Source of the DNA: JBEKCD01 sp050015055
GTDB taxonomy: Archaea > Thermoproteota > Bathyarchaeia > Bathyarchaeales > Bathycorpusculaceae
Length of the DNA stretch: 64,000 nt
Direction: 5' to 3'
Assembly: GCA_050015055.1 (NCBI GenBank)
Contig: JBEKCD010000009.1
Coordinates: forward strand, 31,411 to 95,410
In this document: positions 25,933 through 35,162 of the stretch, in pieces
How the letters are laid out: every line of letters starts with the position of its first letter
How positions within the stretch are numbered: position 1 is the first letter of the stretch
Program-made: the position numbers and the translations under genes
The notes under the pieces: model-generated
What the model saw: only the letters and a program-made list of their open reading frames with translations
Told to the model about the DNA's origin: nothing
Databases searched by the model: none

Positions 25933-25960
25933 GCGTTATGCATATAAAAACATTTCGGGC
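25933..25960 (-). promoter_or_regulatory. Shared promoter element, copy 3
   Basis: Plus-strand reading CGTTATGCATATAAAAACAT then TTCGG (25934-25958). It differs from copies 1 and 2 at only a few central positions and keeps the minus-strand TATA (TTTTTATATG). It lies about 55-70 nt from the predicted start of the anchored sulfite-oxidase-fold protein. Confidence 0.7.
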
Positions 25961-26253
25961 AGGCGCGTTAGCGTTTTGCTAAATTCGGGGAATTGACATG
26001 GACCTGTTGGACCGTGCTTGGGCCTAGACAGGCACTCATGATATCGTATGTAGAAGTTTGATGAGAATGCACCATGCCTGGAAGGCAAGCAGAAATTAAC
26101 ACAAACAACACTATTTAACAACACCCTAGCGCGCCAAACCATGACACTTGCGGGAGGTGTCACACGTTGCGTTCATGAGAGAACAGATTGAGATAGAACG
26201 GGCGCATGCAGGACAGTCATCTTTTTATAATTTCTTCAGGCTTCGTATCTGAT

Positions 26254-27372
26254 ATGCAAATCATACAATTGTCAACGGCTCTTCCCCGCAACGATTACTC
26301 AACCAAAAAGCTGATTGAAGAGTTTCCGTGCAAACTCCCTGAACCCGTTGTGCAAAACGTGCTTAACCTTGGAGTCTCAAAACGTTATCTCATCAGCCAA
26401 TCGGCACCAACGACAGAACCAGAAACGGCAATGGACGAAACCAGCCTCATTGACCTGTGCTCCGAGGCCTGTCGAAAAGCCATTCAAGGAGCTGATCTCC
26501 GTTTCAGAGACATGGACTATCTCATTACTGCCTATGACGCGAATCCTTTGCTGAGCCCTGGTCTGAGTCAGCTACTAGTGCCGCAGTTGGGCCTAGATCC
26601 TTTTGTTAGACATGTTAACGCGCAGGGAATAGCCAGCACGGCTTTTACGAAGACATTGCAGCTCGCGGAAGACTACCTTGCTGCACGCCCGAAAGACAAT
26701 GTACTCATTTGCATCTCAGGAGTGAGCTCATATTGGTTCCAAAACCAGGTGCGAGGTCTGAAAGACGTGATGGAAATCGGAAAGATTGGTCCGATTCACG
26801 ACAGCAAGAGAAAACAAATGGAACTGAGGAAGTGGGTGGCTACGATGCAGTTTTTCCTGTTCGGAGACGGCGTGGCCGCTGCTGTCGTGTCGAACAAGAG
26901 TGAGGGCTTGAAGGTTGGCAAGATTGTCGAAGTGACGAATATTGATTCAAAGGACTATCTGGCTGGCTATTCTAGACTCTCTTTCTTAAATGAACCGTTC
27001 AAGTTCGGCTTTAACTCACATCTGGGCAAGGAAATTCCAGACTTGGGAGTCAAGTACACAGGTGTGGCGCTTGACAGATTGTTTGGAAAAGAAACAAAGA
27101 ACAGAATGAAAGCCGCGAAGAAGTGGGCGGTTCACACGGGTAGCGAAAAGATACTTGACGCTCTGGCCGAGCACCACGGCGCTGAGAAAGAAAAACTCAG
27201 AGAGTCGCACGAAGTTCTCAGAGAAAATGGCAACCTGGCGGGAGCAAGCTTACCCTTCATTCTTGACAAGATAGCCTCGACGAACAAGTTGTCAAGGGGC
27301 GACACCATACTTATGCTTGGTTACGGGTGGGGATTCTCGGCATCGGCAGGTCTGTTGGAATTTTGGAGTTGA
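26254..27372 (+). CDS. KAS III/chalcone-synthase-like protein with Ser in place of the catalytic Cys
   Basis: 372 residues of the thiolase superfamily, KAS III/type III PKS branch. Landmarks are a start STALPRNDYSTKKLIEEF, GVSKRYL, the His loop WAVHTGSEKIL and the Asn loop NGNLAGASLPFILD. In the nucleophile loop, alignment with E. coli FabH (ACAGFTYALSVADQY) places Ser opposite Cys (GIASTAFTKTLQLAEDYL). A TATA (TTTTTATAA, 26222-26230) is centred 27-28 nt before the ATG at 26254, so the message should be leaderless; a longer reading to 26206 would start before transcription. It lies among thiolase and methylmalonyl-CoA genes. Confidence 0.78.
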   Translation: MQIIQLSTALPRNDYSTKKLIEEFPCKLPEPVVQNVLNLGVSKRYLISQSAPTTEPETAMDETSLIDLCSEACRKAIQGADLRFRDMDYLITAYDANPLLSPGLSQLLVPQLGLDPFVRHVNAQGIASTAFTKTLQLAEDYLAARPKDNVLICISGVSSYWFQNQVRGLKDVMEIGKIGPIHDSKRKQMELRKWVATMQFFLFGDGVAAAVVSNKSEGLKVGKIVEVTNIDSKDYLAGYSRLSFLNEPFKFGFNSHLGKEIPDLGVKYTGVALDRLFGKETKNRMKAAKKWAVHTGSEKILDALAEHHGAEKEKLRESHEVLRENGNLAGASLPFILDKIASTNKLSRGDTILMLGYGWGFSASAGLLEFWS

Positions 27373-27513
27373 AGATTTTCCCAGAGGCTCGTCTCATCGA
27401 CCCTCGACCGATTGTTCTCATGCGTTTTGAACCGATAGTAAAATATCTTTCTAGGTCAATGATGATAGTAACTCAAAACAGCACATAGTTATTATTGGGG
27501 GCAAAACACTGCG

Positions 27514-29196
27514 ATGTTTGACAAGAAAAAAATCGATGAACTCAAGAAAGAACGCGAACGTTGGGAACAGACAACGTTGCCAAACTGGATCAGACAATCC
27601 AGCGAAAGGAAAAACGAATTCCGTAACACCTCCAACATGCCCATTAAACGGTTGTACACGCCCGAAGACGTCAAAGACCTAGACTATTTGCAGGACCTAG
27701 GCTTCCCCGGGGAGTATCCTTTCCTTCGCGGTGTACACGCCACGATGTACCGTGGCCGTTTTTGGACGATGCGGCAGTTCTCAGGGTTCGGAACAGCAGA
27801 ACAAACGAACAAACGTTTCAAGTACCTCCTCAAAGAAGGCGAGACGGGCCTGAGCATTGCCTTTGACTATCCGACGATAATGGGTTACGATTCGGACCAT
27901 CCCATGGGAAAAGGCGAAGTCGGCATATGTGGAGTTGCAATTTCGTCACTGAAAGACATGGAAGGTCTATTGAACGGAATTCCACTCGACAAAGTCACCA
28001 CATCCATGACAATAAACGGACCCGCAGCCATGCTGCTGGCCATGTACGTTGTGGTAGGCGACAAGCAAGGCATATCAAGAGAAAAACTCGGTGGAACAAC
28101 ACAAAACGACAATCTGAAAGAGTACTTCGCACAGAAGCTGTGCATATACCCGCCAAAATCCTCCGTAAAACTCACAACGGACATCATAGAGTACTGTGCG
28201 CGACACTTGCCAAGGTGGAATCCCATAAGCATAAGTGGATACCACATCAGGGAAGCAGGCGCAAACGCCGTGCAAGAACTCGCATTCACAATTTACGATG
28301 GAATAACATACGTGGAATCCACTCTGCAGAGGGGACTGAAAGTTGATGACTTCGCCGACCGACTGTCGTTCTTCTTCGCCTCGCACAACGACTTTTTCGA
28401 AGAACTGGCCAAGTTCAGAGCTGCCCGAAGACTTTGGGCGAGGCTGATGAAAGAACGTTTTCACGCCAAGAACCCAAGATCAATGTGGATGCGCATGCAC
28501 GTTCAGACTTCCGGATGCACGCTCACCGCACAGCAACCCCTAAACAATATTACTCGCACGACGATTCAGGCCTTGGCAGCAGTTCTGGGAGGAACACAAT
28601 CATTGCACACGAATTCATTCGACGAAGCCTTAGCGCTGCCCGGCGAAGAAGCCGTCAGAGTTGCACTGAGAACACAGCAGATAATAGCCCATGAGAGCGG
28701 AGCAACAAACACGATAGACCCGCTAGCAGGTTCATACTACGTTGAAGCTTTGACAAACGAAATGGAAGAAAAGGCCACGGAGTACATTCAGAAAGTAGAT
28801 GATATGGGCGGAGCAATGGTCGCCATAGAAAAAGGGTTCTTCCAAAAGGAAATAGCCGACAGCTCCTACAAGTACCAGAAAGAAATAGACGAGAAGAAAC
28901 GGACAATAGTCGGCGTAAACAACTACCAAATCGAAAAAGAAGAATATCCGATAAAACTCTTGAGGGTAGACCCCAAGGTCGAAAAAGAACAAGTCACCAA
29001 CCTTCAGAACGTAAGAAAAACGCGAGATAACAGGAAGGCTGAAGAAATGCTTAGCAAGCTTGAGCTTTCAGCAGAAAAAGATGAAAACCTTATGCCTGCA
29101 ATAATCGAAGCAGTCAAAGCCTATGCGACACTTGGCGAAATCTGCAGCGTGCTGCGGAAAGTTTATGGAGAATACAAGGAGCTAATTGTAATTTGA
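27514..29196 (+). CDS. Methylmalonyl-CoA mutase, catalytic (large) subunit
   Basis: 560-residue TIM-barrel subunit of the B12-dependent mutase that interconverts succinyl-CoA and (R)-methylmalonyl-CoA. Typical stretches are present: RQFSGFGTAEQTNKRFKYLL, SIAFDYPTIMGYDSDHP, RMHVQTSGCTLTAQQPLNNI and GATNTIDPLAGSYYVE. The cobalamin-binding domain is absent because it is the next gene, the split arrangement usual in archaea. It opens a tight four-gene operon with the B12 subunit, MeaB and an adenosyltransferase. With the thiolases it fits propionyl-CoA or branched acyl-CoA turnover; direction is not decided by the sequence. Confidence 0.95.
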   Translation: MFDKKKIDELKKERERWEQTTLPNWIRQSSERKNEFRNTSNMPIKRLYTPEDVKDLDYLQDLGFPGEYPFLRGVHATMYRGRFWTMRQFSGFGTAEQTNKRFKYLLKEGETGLSIAFDYPTIMGYDSDHPMGKGEVGICGVAISSLKDMEGLLNGIPLDKVTTSMTINGPAAMLLAMYVVVGDKQGISREKLGGTTQNDNLKEYFAQKLCIYPPKSSVKLTTDIIEYCARHLPRWNPISISGYHIREAGANAVQELAFTIYDGITYVESTLQRGLKVDDFADRLSFFFASHNDFFEELAKFRAARRLWARLMKERFHAKNPRSMWMRMHVQTSGCTLTAQQPLNNITRTTIQALAAVLGGTQSLHTNSFDEALALPGEEAVRVALRTQQIIAHESGATNTIDPLAGSYYVEALTNEMEEKATEYIQKVDDMGGAMVAIEKGFFQKEIADSSYKYQKEIDEKKRTIVGVNNYQIEKEEYPIKLLRVDPKVEKEQVTNLQNVRKTRDNRKAEEMLSKLELSAEKDENLMPAIIEAVKAYATLGEICSVLRKVYGEYKELIVI

Positions 29197-29208
29197 AGAG
29201 GCGGAAAA

Positions 29209-29616
29209 ATGGAAGATGCAAGAAAGATTAGGGTTCTAATCGCGAAACCGGGCCTTGACAGTCACGACAGAGGCGCCAAAGTTATTGCGAGAGCCCTCAG
29301 AGACGCTGGCATGGAAGTGATTTACACGGGTCTCAGACAGACGCCGGAACAAATCGCTGAAACTGCCCTACAGGAAGATGTGGACGTTATAGGCCTGAGC
29401 ATTCTTTCAGGTGCCCACAAGACTCTCTTTCCGAGAATAATGGAGCTCTTGAAAAGACAAGGGTTAACGGACGTGATGGTGTTCGCCGGAGGAATAATTC
29501 CCGAAGAAGACGTGTCTGAGATGAAAAAGCTGGGAATAAGGGAAATCTTTGGGCCAGGAACCACGACCGAAGAGATAATACGGTACGTGGTGGACAACCT
29601 CCCGAAAAGAGACTAA
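29209..29616 (+). CDS. Methylmalonyl-CoA mutase, cobalamin-binding (small) subunit
   Basis: 135-residue B12-binding domain. The lower-ligand motif DSHDRGAK (DxHxxG) is at residues about 16-23, followed by VIYTGLRQTPEQIAETA and the nucleotide-tail contacts DVIGLSILSGAH and VFAGGIIPEED. Stand-alone length is standard for archaeal split mutases. GAGGCGG precedes the ATG, 12 nt after the large-subunit stop. It pairs with that subunit to form the active enzyme. Confidence 0.95.
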   Translation: MEDARKIRVLIAKPGLDSHDRGAKVIARALRDAGMEVIYTGLRQTPEQIAETALQEDVDVIGLSILSGAHKTLFPRIMELLKRQGLTDVMVFAGGIIPEEDVSEMKKLGIREIFGPGTTTEEIIRYVVDNLPKRD

Positions 29617-29635
29617 TCCCCTACGATGTGCAGAA

Positions 29636-30598
29636 GTGTTGACCAAAACTGAAGAAATCGTACAAGGTGTTCTAAAAGGAGATCGCAGAAGCATAGCAAA
29701 AGCGATAACAATCATTGAAAACAGCATGCCTGAAGCGCAAGAACTGATTGCCCAGATTTTTCCTCACACGGGAAAAGCTCATGTCATAGGGTTGACCGGA
29801 GCTGGCGGGGCGGGAAAAAGCACGCTCATCGAGAAAATCGTCCGCGAGTACAGACGAAAGGGCAAAACGGTGGGCGTCATCGCCGTAGATCCCACGAGTC
29901 CGTTCACTGGGGGGGCATTCTTAGGCGACCGGATTCGCATGCAGGAATTAAGCACTGACGAAGGCGTTTACATAAGAAGCATGGCAACTCGCAACTACGC
30001 GGGTGGAATATCGAAAGCAACGAAAGACGCTGCCAAGGTACTGGACGCAGCTGGAAAGGACGTGGTGATAGTCGAAACTGCCGGCGCCGGTCAATCTGAA
30101 GTTGAGATTGTCAAGGTGGCCCAAACAATAGTTGTCATGCACGCCCCCGGACTGGGAGACGAGATACAAGCGATAAAAGCGGGAATAATGGAGATAGCGG
30201 ACATATTCGTGGTAAACAAGGCTGACCGAGAAAACGCAAACATGACCACAATAGACATCCAAGCGATGCTCCAGATGAGCAGCAAGAAAGGCGGATGGGA
30301 GCCGCCCGTGCTGAAAACAGTGGCGCTCACCGGCGAAGGCGTCCCAGAACTCATCGAAAAACTGGAAGAACACAGATGCTTCCTTGAAGGCGACACAGAA
30401 AGCAGGGAAAACCTGTTAAAAACCAAAGCTGAAGCTGAACTACTAGAGGCCATAAAGGAAAGAATATCCAGAGCACTGATAGACCAGCTTAAGAGAGAAG
30501 GAAAACTCGACGAACTTCTACGCGAAATCGTTGAGAAGAAAATAGATCCAACTTCCGCGGCTGAAAAACTCGTCAAGAGAGCGATTAATGATGCCTAA
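29636..30598 (+). CDS. meaB: MeaB/ArgK-type GTPase chaperone of methylmalonyl-CoA mutase
   Basis: 320-residue G3E GTPase that loads and protects adenosylcobalamin in the mutase. Walker A is GLTGAGGAGKST; the Mg/switch region VDPTSPFTGGAFLGDRIRM is diagnostic; VNKADREN is the guanine-specificity motif (NKxD). A long helical C-terminus (to residue 320) mediates dimerisation. GTG at 29636 or TTG at 29639 are the candidate starts, 19-22 nt past the small subunit. Its stop overlaps the start of the adenosyltransferase gene, so supply and loading of cofactor are coupled. Confidence 0.93.
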   Translation: MLTKTEEIVQGVLKGDRRSIAKAITIIENSMPEAQELIAQIFPHTGKAHVIGLTGAGGAGKSTLIEKIVREYRRKGKTVGVIAVDPTSPFTGGAFLGDRIRMQELSTDEGVYIRSMATRNYAGGISKATKDAAKVLDAAGKDVVIVETAGAGQSEVEIVKVAQTIVVMHAPGLGDEIQAIKAGIMEIADIFVVNKADRENANMTTIDIQAMLQMSSKKGGWEPPVLKTVALTGEGVPELIEKLEEHRCFLEGDTESRENLLKTKAEAELLEAIKERISRALIDQLKREGKLDELLREIVEKKIDPTSAAEKLVKRAINDA

Positions 30599-31121
30599 GC
30601 TTGAGAAAGGACTCGTCCAAGTTTACACTGGGAACGGGAAAGGCAAAACGTCCGCGGCTTTGGGTCTTGCGCTCAGAGCAACGGGCAGAGGGCTTAAGGT
30701 CTACGTGATTCAGTTCATCAAGGGCGGGTTCGACTACGGCGAACTCCACGTACTGGGCAGACTTCCAAACATCACTTTGAAAGCTTTCGGAAGAGGTAAG
30801 TTCATAACGGCGAAGCCACCTGAAAAAGAAGACGTCAAACTTGCTGAAGAAGCGATCAAACTGGCAGAAGAAATCATAGAAAGCAGAGAATACGACATCG
30901 TTGTCCTGGACGAAATCAATGTTGCCCTAGACCTGAAACTCATAAAACTTCAAGAAGTCGTGGAAATAATAAAGAAGAAACCCGAGAACGTTGAGATTGT
31001 TCTAACCGGCCGCAACGCGCCTAGAGAGATAATCGACCTTGCAGACCTTGTGACAGAGTTGAAGGAGATTAAGCATCCGTTCAGTAAGGGTTTCCAAGCT
31101 CGAAAAGGAATTGAATACTAG
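30588..31121 (+). CDS. cobA: Cob(I)alamin adenosyltransferase (CobA/BtuR type)
   Basis: 177-residue P-loop enzyme that makes adenosylcobalamin from cob(I)alamin and ATP. Its unusual Walker A reads YTGNGKGKTSAALGLALRA, followed by VIQFIKGGFDYGEL and Walker B YDIVVLDEINVALDLKLI; GRNAPREIIDLADLVTEL closes the fold. It overlaps meaB by 11 nt, the last gene of the mutase operon, and should provide the cofactor for the mutase. Identification is firm; either of two adjacent ATG codons may be the start. Confidence 0.92.
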   Translation: MMPKLEKGLVQVYTGNGKGKTSAALGLALRATGRGLKVYVIQFIKGGFDYGELHVLGRLPNITLKAFGRGKFITAKPPEKEDVKLAEEAIKLAEEIIESREYDIVVLDEINVALDLKLIKLQEVVEIIKKKPENVEIVLTGRNAPREIIDLADLVTELKEIKHPFSKGFQARKGIEY

Positions 31122-31293
31122 ATTTTGCCACGACAAGACGCTTTGACTTAGATAGTTCTTCATGGCTTTATCTCTTTTCTTCGGAGGCAAGCGGGTAAAT
31201 CTCCTTTGCTACATATTCAAGGTACCGCTCTTTCTCTGTTAGATTGAAGATTGTGACCGAAGCATCCCGTGTCATGCGCGCGCCACTCAACCA

Positions 31294-32025
31294 TTATGTA
31301 CTTTCAGGGAACAGTTTCCTGAAGTTATCGTGAAAGACTTTCTTTTTGACTTTCCTTGTGATGTTTGAAGCTTCAACAATTGCTATTTGAGTCGGATAAC
31401 GATAGTACGGTACGTCTGACCCGAAAAGCACCCTGTCTTCGCCTATGTCCACCGCCAGTTCGATTAGGTCAGGCACCGTACCTGAAGTCTCAACATAAAC
31501 ATTCTCGAATCTCTCTAGCATGCTGAGGGCTCCCTCCCTGAGATGGCCAAGTATTATAAGTAGCTTTGGATATTTCGTGGCGATTTTTGAAATCAATCCG
31601 GGCGAGGAGAACCCGTCACCCGTGTGAAACAAGACAGGTAGACCCAATTCATTGACTTTCTTGAAAAAGCTATCGAAAAACGGATGATCAGGCCTAAAGC
31701 ATTCCACCATTGGATGCAGCTTGAGTCCCGCCATGCCGAGGGACGCCTTCATTCGAGTCAATTCCTTCACTGCATCTTTCCGCCTTGGGTCTGCCCGCCC
31801 AAATCCCACGAGCCTTTTGGGATATTTCCTGACGGACTTTGCGATGTAATCATTCATTTCTGGATATTCGTCACCCACATTAGGATTAGGAAAGACGATA
31901 GCTCTTTCAACATTATATCGGTCGAAAAGACGGACAAGATCGGCGACGCGAATTGTCGGGTTCATGTATGGTTGCCAAGGGCCAGATTCTCCCAAATGGA
32001 CGTGCGCATCACAGATTCTCGTCAA
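31294..32025 (-). CDS. Metal-dependent amidohydrolase (Amidohydro_2-like)
   Basis: 243-residue TIM-barrel hydrolase. Metal ligands can be followed in order: DAHVHLG at the start, LKLHPMVE, LFHTGDGFSS, ILGHLREGA and LFGSDVPYYRYP near the end. The family includes decarboxylases and hydrolases of small cyclic compounds. TTG start with GGGGGT upstream. It stands alone, convergent with the mutase operon. The substrate is not predictable from sequence alone. Confidence 0.83.
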   Translation of the reverse strand: MTRICDAHVHLGESGPWQPYMNPTIRVADLVRLFDRYNVERAIVFPNPNVGDEYPEMNDYIAKSVRKYPKRLVGFGRADPRRKDAVKELTRMKASLGMAGLKLHPMVECFRPDHPFFDSFFKKVNELGLPVLFHTGDGFSSPGLISKIATKYPKLLIILGHLREGALSMLERFENVYVETSGTVPDLIELAVDIGEDRVLFGSDVPYYRYPTQIAIVEASNITRKVKKKVFHDNFRKLFPEST

Positions 32026-32334
32026 CAGACCCCCATTTGCTCAGGCACCTGATTAATCACTGCAGATTCCATTCTTAAGCTTTTCAATAGAAAAAAACGG
32101 AAAAAATCAAGGGCTTCTGACATGCAATCTCCCACTTTTTCTTCTTCATTCCAAAAGCGCGCTCAAGCTCTCCCGTACTTGGCCAAGTTCTCCGTTTTGA
32201 CACACTCTCCTAGAGGAGCTTCATGGTCTCCGCTAGATTGAATCGCCTTGCCCAAAACCACATTACATAATACATTTTTATGAATAGGTCCGACATAACC
32301 TTTTGATAATATATAATGGTTTTCTCCCAAATTG

Positions 32335-32377
32335 CTTTAATAAGAGATTTTAGCCTCTATTAGTGCTACCTAGAGGC
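32335..32377 (+). promoter_or_regulatory. Promoter and perfect inverted-repeat operator of the SMC-like operon
   Basis: A box CTTTAATAAG at 32335-32344 predicts transcription start near 32367. Around it is a perfect inverted repeat GCCTCTA (32353-32359) / TAGAGGC (32371-32377) with an 11-nt spacer. Position over the start site suggests a repressor operator, though the right arm also supplies a GAGG ribosome site 11 nt before the ATG. The upstream 250 nt from 32100 are A/T-rich with no gene seen. Confidence 0.55.
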
Positions 32378-32387
32378 AAAAACATCA

Positions 32388-34340
32388 ATGCTGGTCCAAG
32401 AGGTTATCCTTGAAAACTTCATGTCGTACGAGTATGCGAGGGTACCGTTTAGGTCTGGCGTGAATGTTATTTGCGGACCGAACGGTTCTGGAAAATCGTC
32501 GCTGTTACTCGCAATTTCCGTAGCCCTTGGACAGTCTTACACAGAGCGTTCCAGGAAACTCAGTGACCTGATACGCTGGAACAAGGAGCAAGCCCGTGTT
32601 ACTCTGATTTTGGACAATAGCAGGGCAGGCAAGAACAGGCCTGTGCCGAAATTCAATAAGGACCAGATTTTTCTCACAAGGGTACTGCGTCGTGACGGCA
32701 ACTACTGGTTTGAACTTGAAAACCGAGCGGTGACAAAAAACGATGTTGAGAGGCTTCTCGGCAAATTAGGCGTTGACCCGGACAACATACTCATCATCAT
32801 GCATCAGAACATGGTTGAACAGTTCACGGTGCTTTCCATACAGGAAAAGCTGCGCATAGTCGAAGCGGCCGTTGGGCTTGAGCCTTACCGTGAGAACGTG
32901 CTGCAAGCCCAGAGAAAGCTAACCCGCATACTGAGTCAAGAGGACTCCATGGGCAAGCTTTTGGAGTCAGCTGAGCAGACGCTCAACTACTGGAGAGAAC
33001 AATACGATAGGTACCAAGAAAAGAAGCAATTGCAGACGAAGCGAAGGTTTCTCGAAAGGGAGCTTGCCTGGGCAGAAGTGGCAAGAAGAGAGGAAACGCT
33101 TAGACAGGGGGAAGCTAACAGAAAGAAGGAACATGAAACTCTAACCCAAATAGAAGAAGAGGAAAAATCGGTCAAGGGTAATTTGCAAGACCAACAGGCC
33201 GAAAGTGGAAAACTGAGAAATGGTTGGAAGGTACTGATTGATGAACGGTTGAGCTTGGAACGTGAAAGAGCCACAAACGCGTCAACAATCTCGCTATGCG
33301 AACAACTGCAGAAGGAAACTGCTATGATATATTCCCTCGTCGAGAACCAATCCTCAAAAGCAGACCCGTTGACCAGAGAAAACTCACAGTTCAAACTCCT
33401 AAGAAGCGGATACGTGAAAGATCTAATACAGAACTCTAACGAGCAACTGTCAAAGCTAGACGTCCAGATAAACGGGAACGAAACAAGAACTCGGGAACTG
33501 GAAGAGATGGTCGAAAAAGTCAACAGCCAAGTCTTGGAAATTCGGATCAACCTGGCTTTATTGCAATATCGCATGGAAACGGCAAAGACCAATTTGAAAG
33601 AACTGGAGAGATCACTTTCAGATGCGCGGGCACGAGCTGAAGAATCAACGAAGAAAGCAGAGCAAGCCGGCGCCAGAATTGCCGCAATAAAAGATGTCGG
33701 GGAAATTCTGGACGAGATAAGAGTAACCGAAGGACACCTGGCTGCACTATCTGACGTTTCTGAAGACATAGAACGCATGTACGAATCTTACTCAAAACTC
33801 TACTTGGAATTGAAGGAGAAAGCCCAGCTTGTTGCCGAAAACCGCGAAAAGACTTTGGAAGAAGTGAAGACAAGGATGCAGTCTTGGCGAACTGTCATAC
33901 ATAACCTTCTGAACTGCGTCAATCTCGAGTACCAAAAAATCCTAGTTCAAACACAAGCTGTGGGCGAGGTCAGGCTTGCTAACGAGAACGACATAGAAGG
34001 AGCCGGCCTGGAAATACGGGTAGGTTTCAAAGGAGGCAAACCAGTTCCGCTGGACTCCTACACCCAAAGCGGCGGGGAGAGAACAACTGCCACGATGAGT
34101 TTCCTTCTGGCCTTGCAGCAGCATGTCCGCTCACCTTTCCGTGCCGTTGATGAATACGACATTCATATGGATCCAAAGAACCGGGAGCTGATTGCCCAGA
34201 TCCTTATCTCCGCGGTGAACGACTCAAGCGCTCAATACCTCATCATAACACCCAGTCAAATAACATTCGCAAAGGAAGATGTGAACATAGTCACCGTGCA
34301 AAACATCGATGGCAAATCAGTAATCCGAGGGGTGGTCTGA
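32388..34340 (+). CDS. SMC-like ATPase of the Smc5/6 type, short and apparently hingeless
   Basis: 650 residues. The N-terminal ATPase half has VILENFMSYEYARVPF and Walker A GPNGSGKSS (30-38). Coiled coil runs from about 190 to 490, broken by a short linker near 320. The C-terminal half carries the signature TQSGGERTTATMSFLLALQ (from about 559) and Walker B PFRAVDEYDIHMDP. The QSGGER and VDE-x-x-MDP wording is that of Smc5/6 and not of canonical Smc or Rad50. No hinge domain and no CxxC zinc hook are seen, and the length is about 60% of a normal SMC. It overlaps the next gene by one base, so it is the first of a three-gene unit. The function is unknown; DNA tethering or repair is inferred. 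Confidence 0.85.
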   Translation: MLVQEVILENFMSYEYARVPFRSGVNVICGPNGSGKSSLLLAISVALGQSYTERSRKLSDLIRWNKEQARVTLILDNSRAGKNRPVPKFNKDQIFLTRVLRRDGNYWFELENRAVTKNDVERLLGKLGVDPDNILIIMHQNMVEQFTVLSIQEKLRIVEAAVGLEPYRENVLQAQRKLTRILSQEDSMGKLLESAEQTLNYWREQYDRYQEKKQLQTKRRFLERELAWAEVARREETLRQGEANRKKEHETLTQIEEEEKSVKGNLQDQQAESGKLRNGWKVLIDERLSLERERATNASTISLCEQLQKETAMIYSLVENQSSKADPLTRENSQFKLLRSGYVKDLIQNSNEQLSKLDVQINGNETRTRELEEMVEKVNSQVLEIRINLALLQYRMETAKTNLKELERSLSDARARAEESTKKAEQAGARIAAIKDVGEILDEIRVTEGHLAALSDVSEDIERMYESYSKLYLELKEKAQLVAENREKTLEEVKTRMQSWRTVIHNLLNCVNLEYQKILVQTQAVGEVRLANENDIEGAGLEIRVGFKGGKPVPLDSYTQSGGERTTATMSFLLALQQHVRSPFRAVDEYDIHMDPKNRELIAQILISAVNDSSAQYLIITPSQITFAKEDVNIVTVQNIDGKSVIRGVV

Positions 34341-35161
34341 TGCTTCCCGAGAGAGAACAAAAAAGACTCGGCAGGGAGAAGCTTCAGCGCATAATCGAAA
34401 CATGCAAGTCTGTCGAAGGACGCTCGCTTGACCCATTTCTGATAGACGTTATGGATAACATAGACACGGTGAAAAAATACTTTCCAGAATGGAAAATTCC
34501 AGAAGACCTGTGTTTAGACGCTGAAACAATACATCAACTGGCGTCCGTCATAAAGCTTCAAAGCGAATGGGTCAAACACCGCTCAACGACGCTCTACGCA
34601 GACCCGTTTCTATTGGATGAAAAAATCAGACGAATAGAAAAGGTGGACATTGTCAAGACCTTCGTCAAGGTTTGGCATCCAATAGTCGAGTTAGAGCAGG
34701 TCTCGATTCAGAGTCTGGCAGAAGCATTGAGATACTGGGAAAGCTTGGTTCCACTGAATGAAAGATGGAATGAAATGGCGCCGACAGAAGTCGGGTCAGG
34801 CACCGCAACCAGGGAAGAGCTTGTCAATCAGAGAATCTTGCGCGACGAGGCCTTTTCCGAAGAATTGGAAGATTTTTGGCGAGAACTGAAGAGTCAAGTT
34901 GCAAAGAATGGTGAAAACGCGAAGATTCGATACCAGAGTTTCGTCTATGCGGAGACGTACAAAGAAACCGTGAATAGAGCCTTCATGACGAGCTTTCTGG
35001 TTACCTACGGTTACGCAACCTTGGAAATTCATCCGTTGGAAGAAGAAATGTTCATAGTGCCTTATGAAAAACCGGCAGTCAAGACCGGCAGCAAACAATT
35101 GGTGTCGATTCCTATAGCCCTGACTGCAGAAGATTGGGAGAAATGGAAGAGAGGGGAATAG
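34340..35161 (+). CDS. Unknown protein, second gene of the SMC-like operon (possible kleisin-like partner)
   Basis: 273 residues, mostly alpha-helical with a beta-rich last 60 residues. No family is recognised. Features seen: an N-terminal helical segment (REQKRLGREKLQRIIETCK), a central acidic/basic helical region, and a C-terminal stretch with alternating hydrophobics (YATLEIHPLEEEMFIVPYEK). Kleisins have an N-terminal helical domain and a C-terminal winged helix that close the SMC ring; order and co-translation (TGATG overlap with the SMC stop) make that a reasonable hypothesis, no more. It is followed after one base by the third gene. Confidence 0.75.
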   Translation: MLPEREQKRLGREKLQRIIETCKSVEGRSLDPFLIDVMDNIDTVKKYFPEWKIPEDLCLDAETIHQLASVIKLQSEWVKHRSTTLYADPFLLDEKIRRIEKVDIVKTFVKVWHPIVELEQVSIQSLAEALRYWESLVPLNERWNEMAPTEVGSGTATREELVNQRILRDEAFSEELEDFWRELKSQVAKNGENAKIRYQSFVYAETYKETVNRAFMTSFLVTYGYATLEIHPLEEEMFIVPYEKPAVKTGSKQLVSIPIALTAEDWEKWKRGE

Positions 35162-35162
35162 A

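Noticed and set aside
29948..30576. Long minus-strand ORFs antisense to meaB
   Set aside because: Low-complexity Ser/Phe-rich translations that mirror the codon bias of the plus-strand operon.
33000..33780. 263-codon minus-strand ORF inside the SMC-like gene
   Set aside because: Antisense of a Glu/Lys/Arg-rich coiled coil always gives Ser/Phe/Leu-rich open frames; no motif or start signal.
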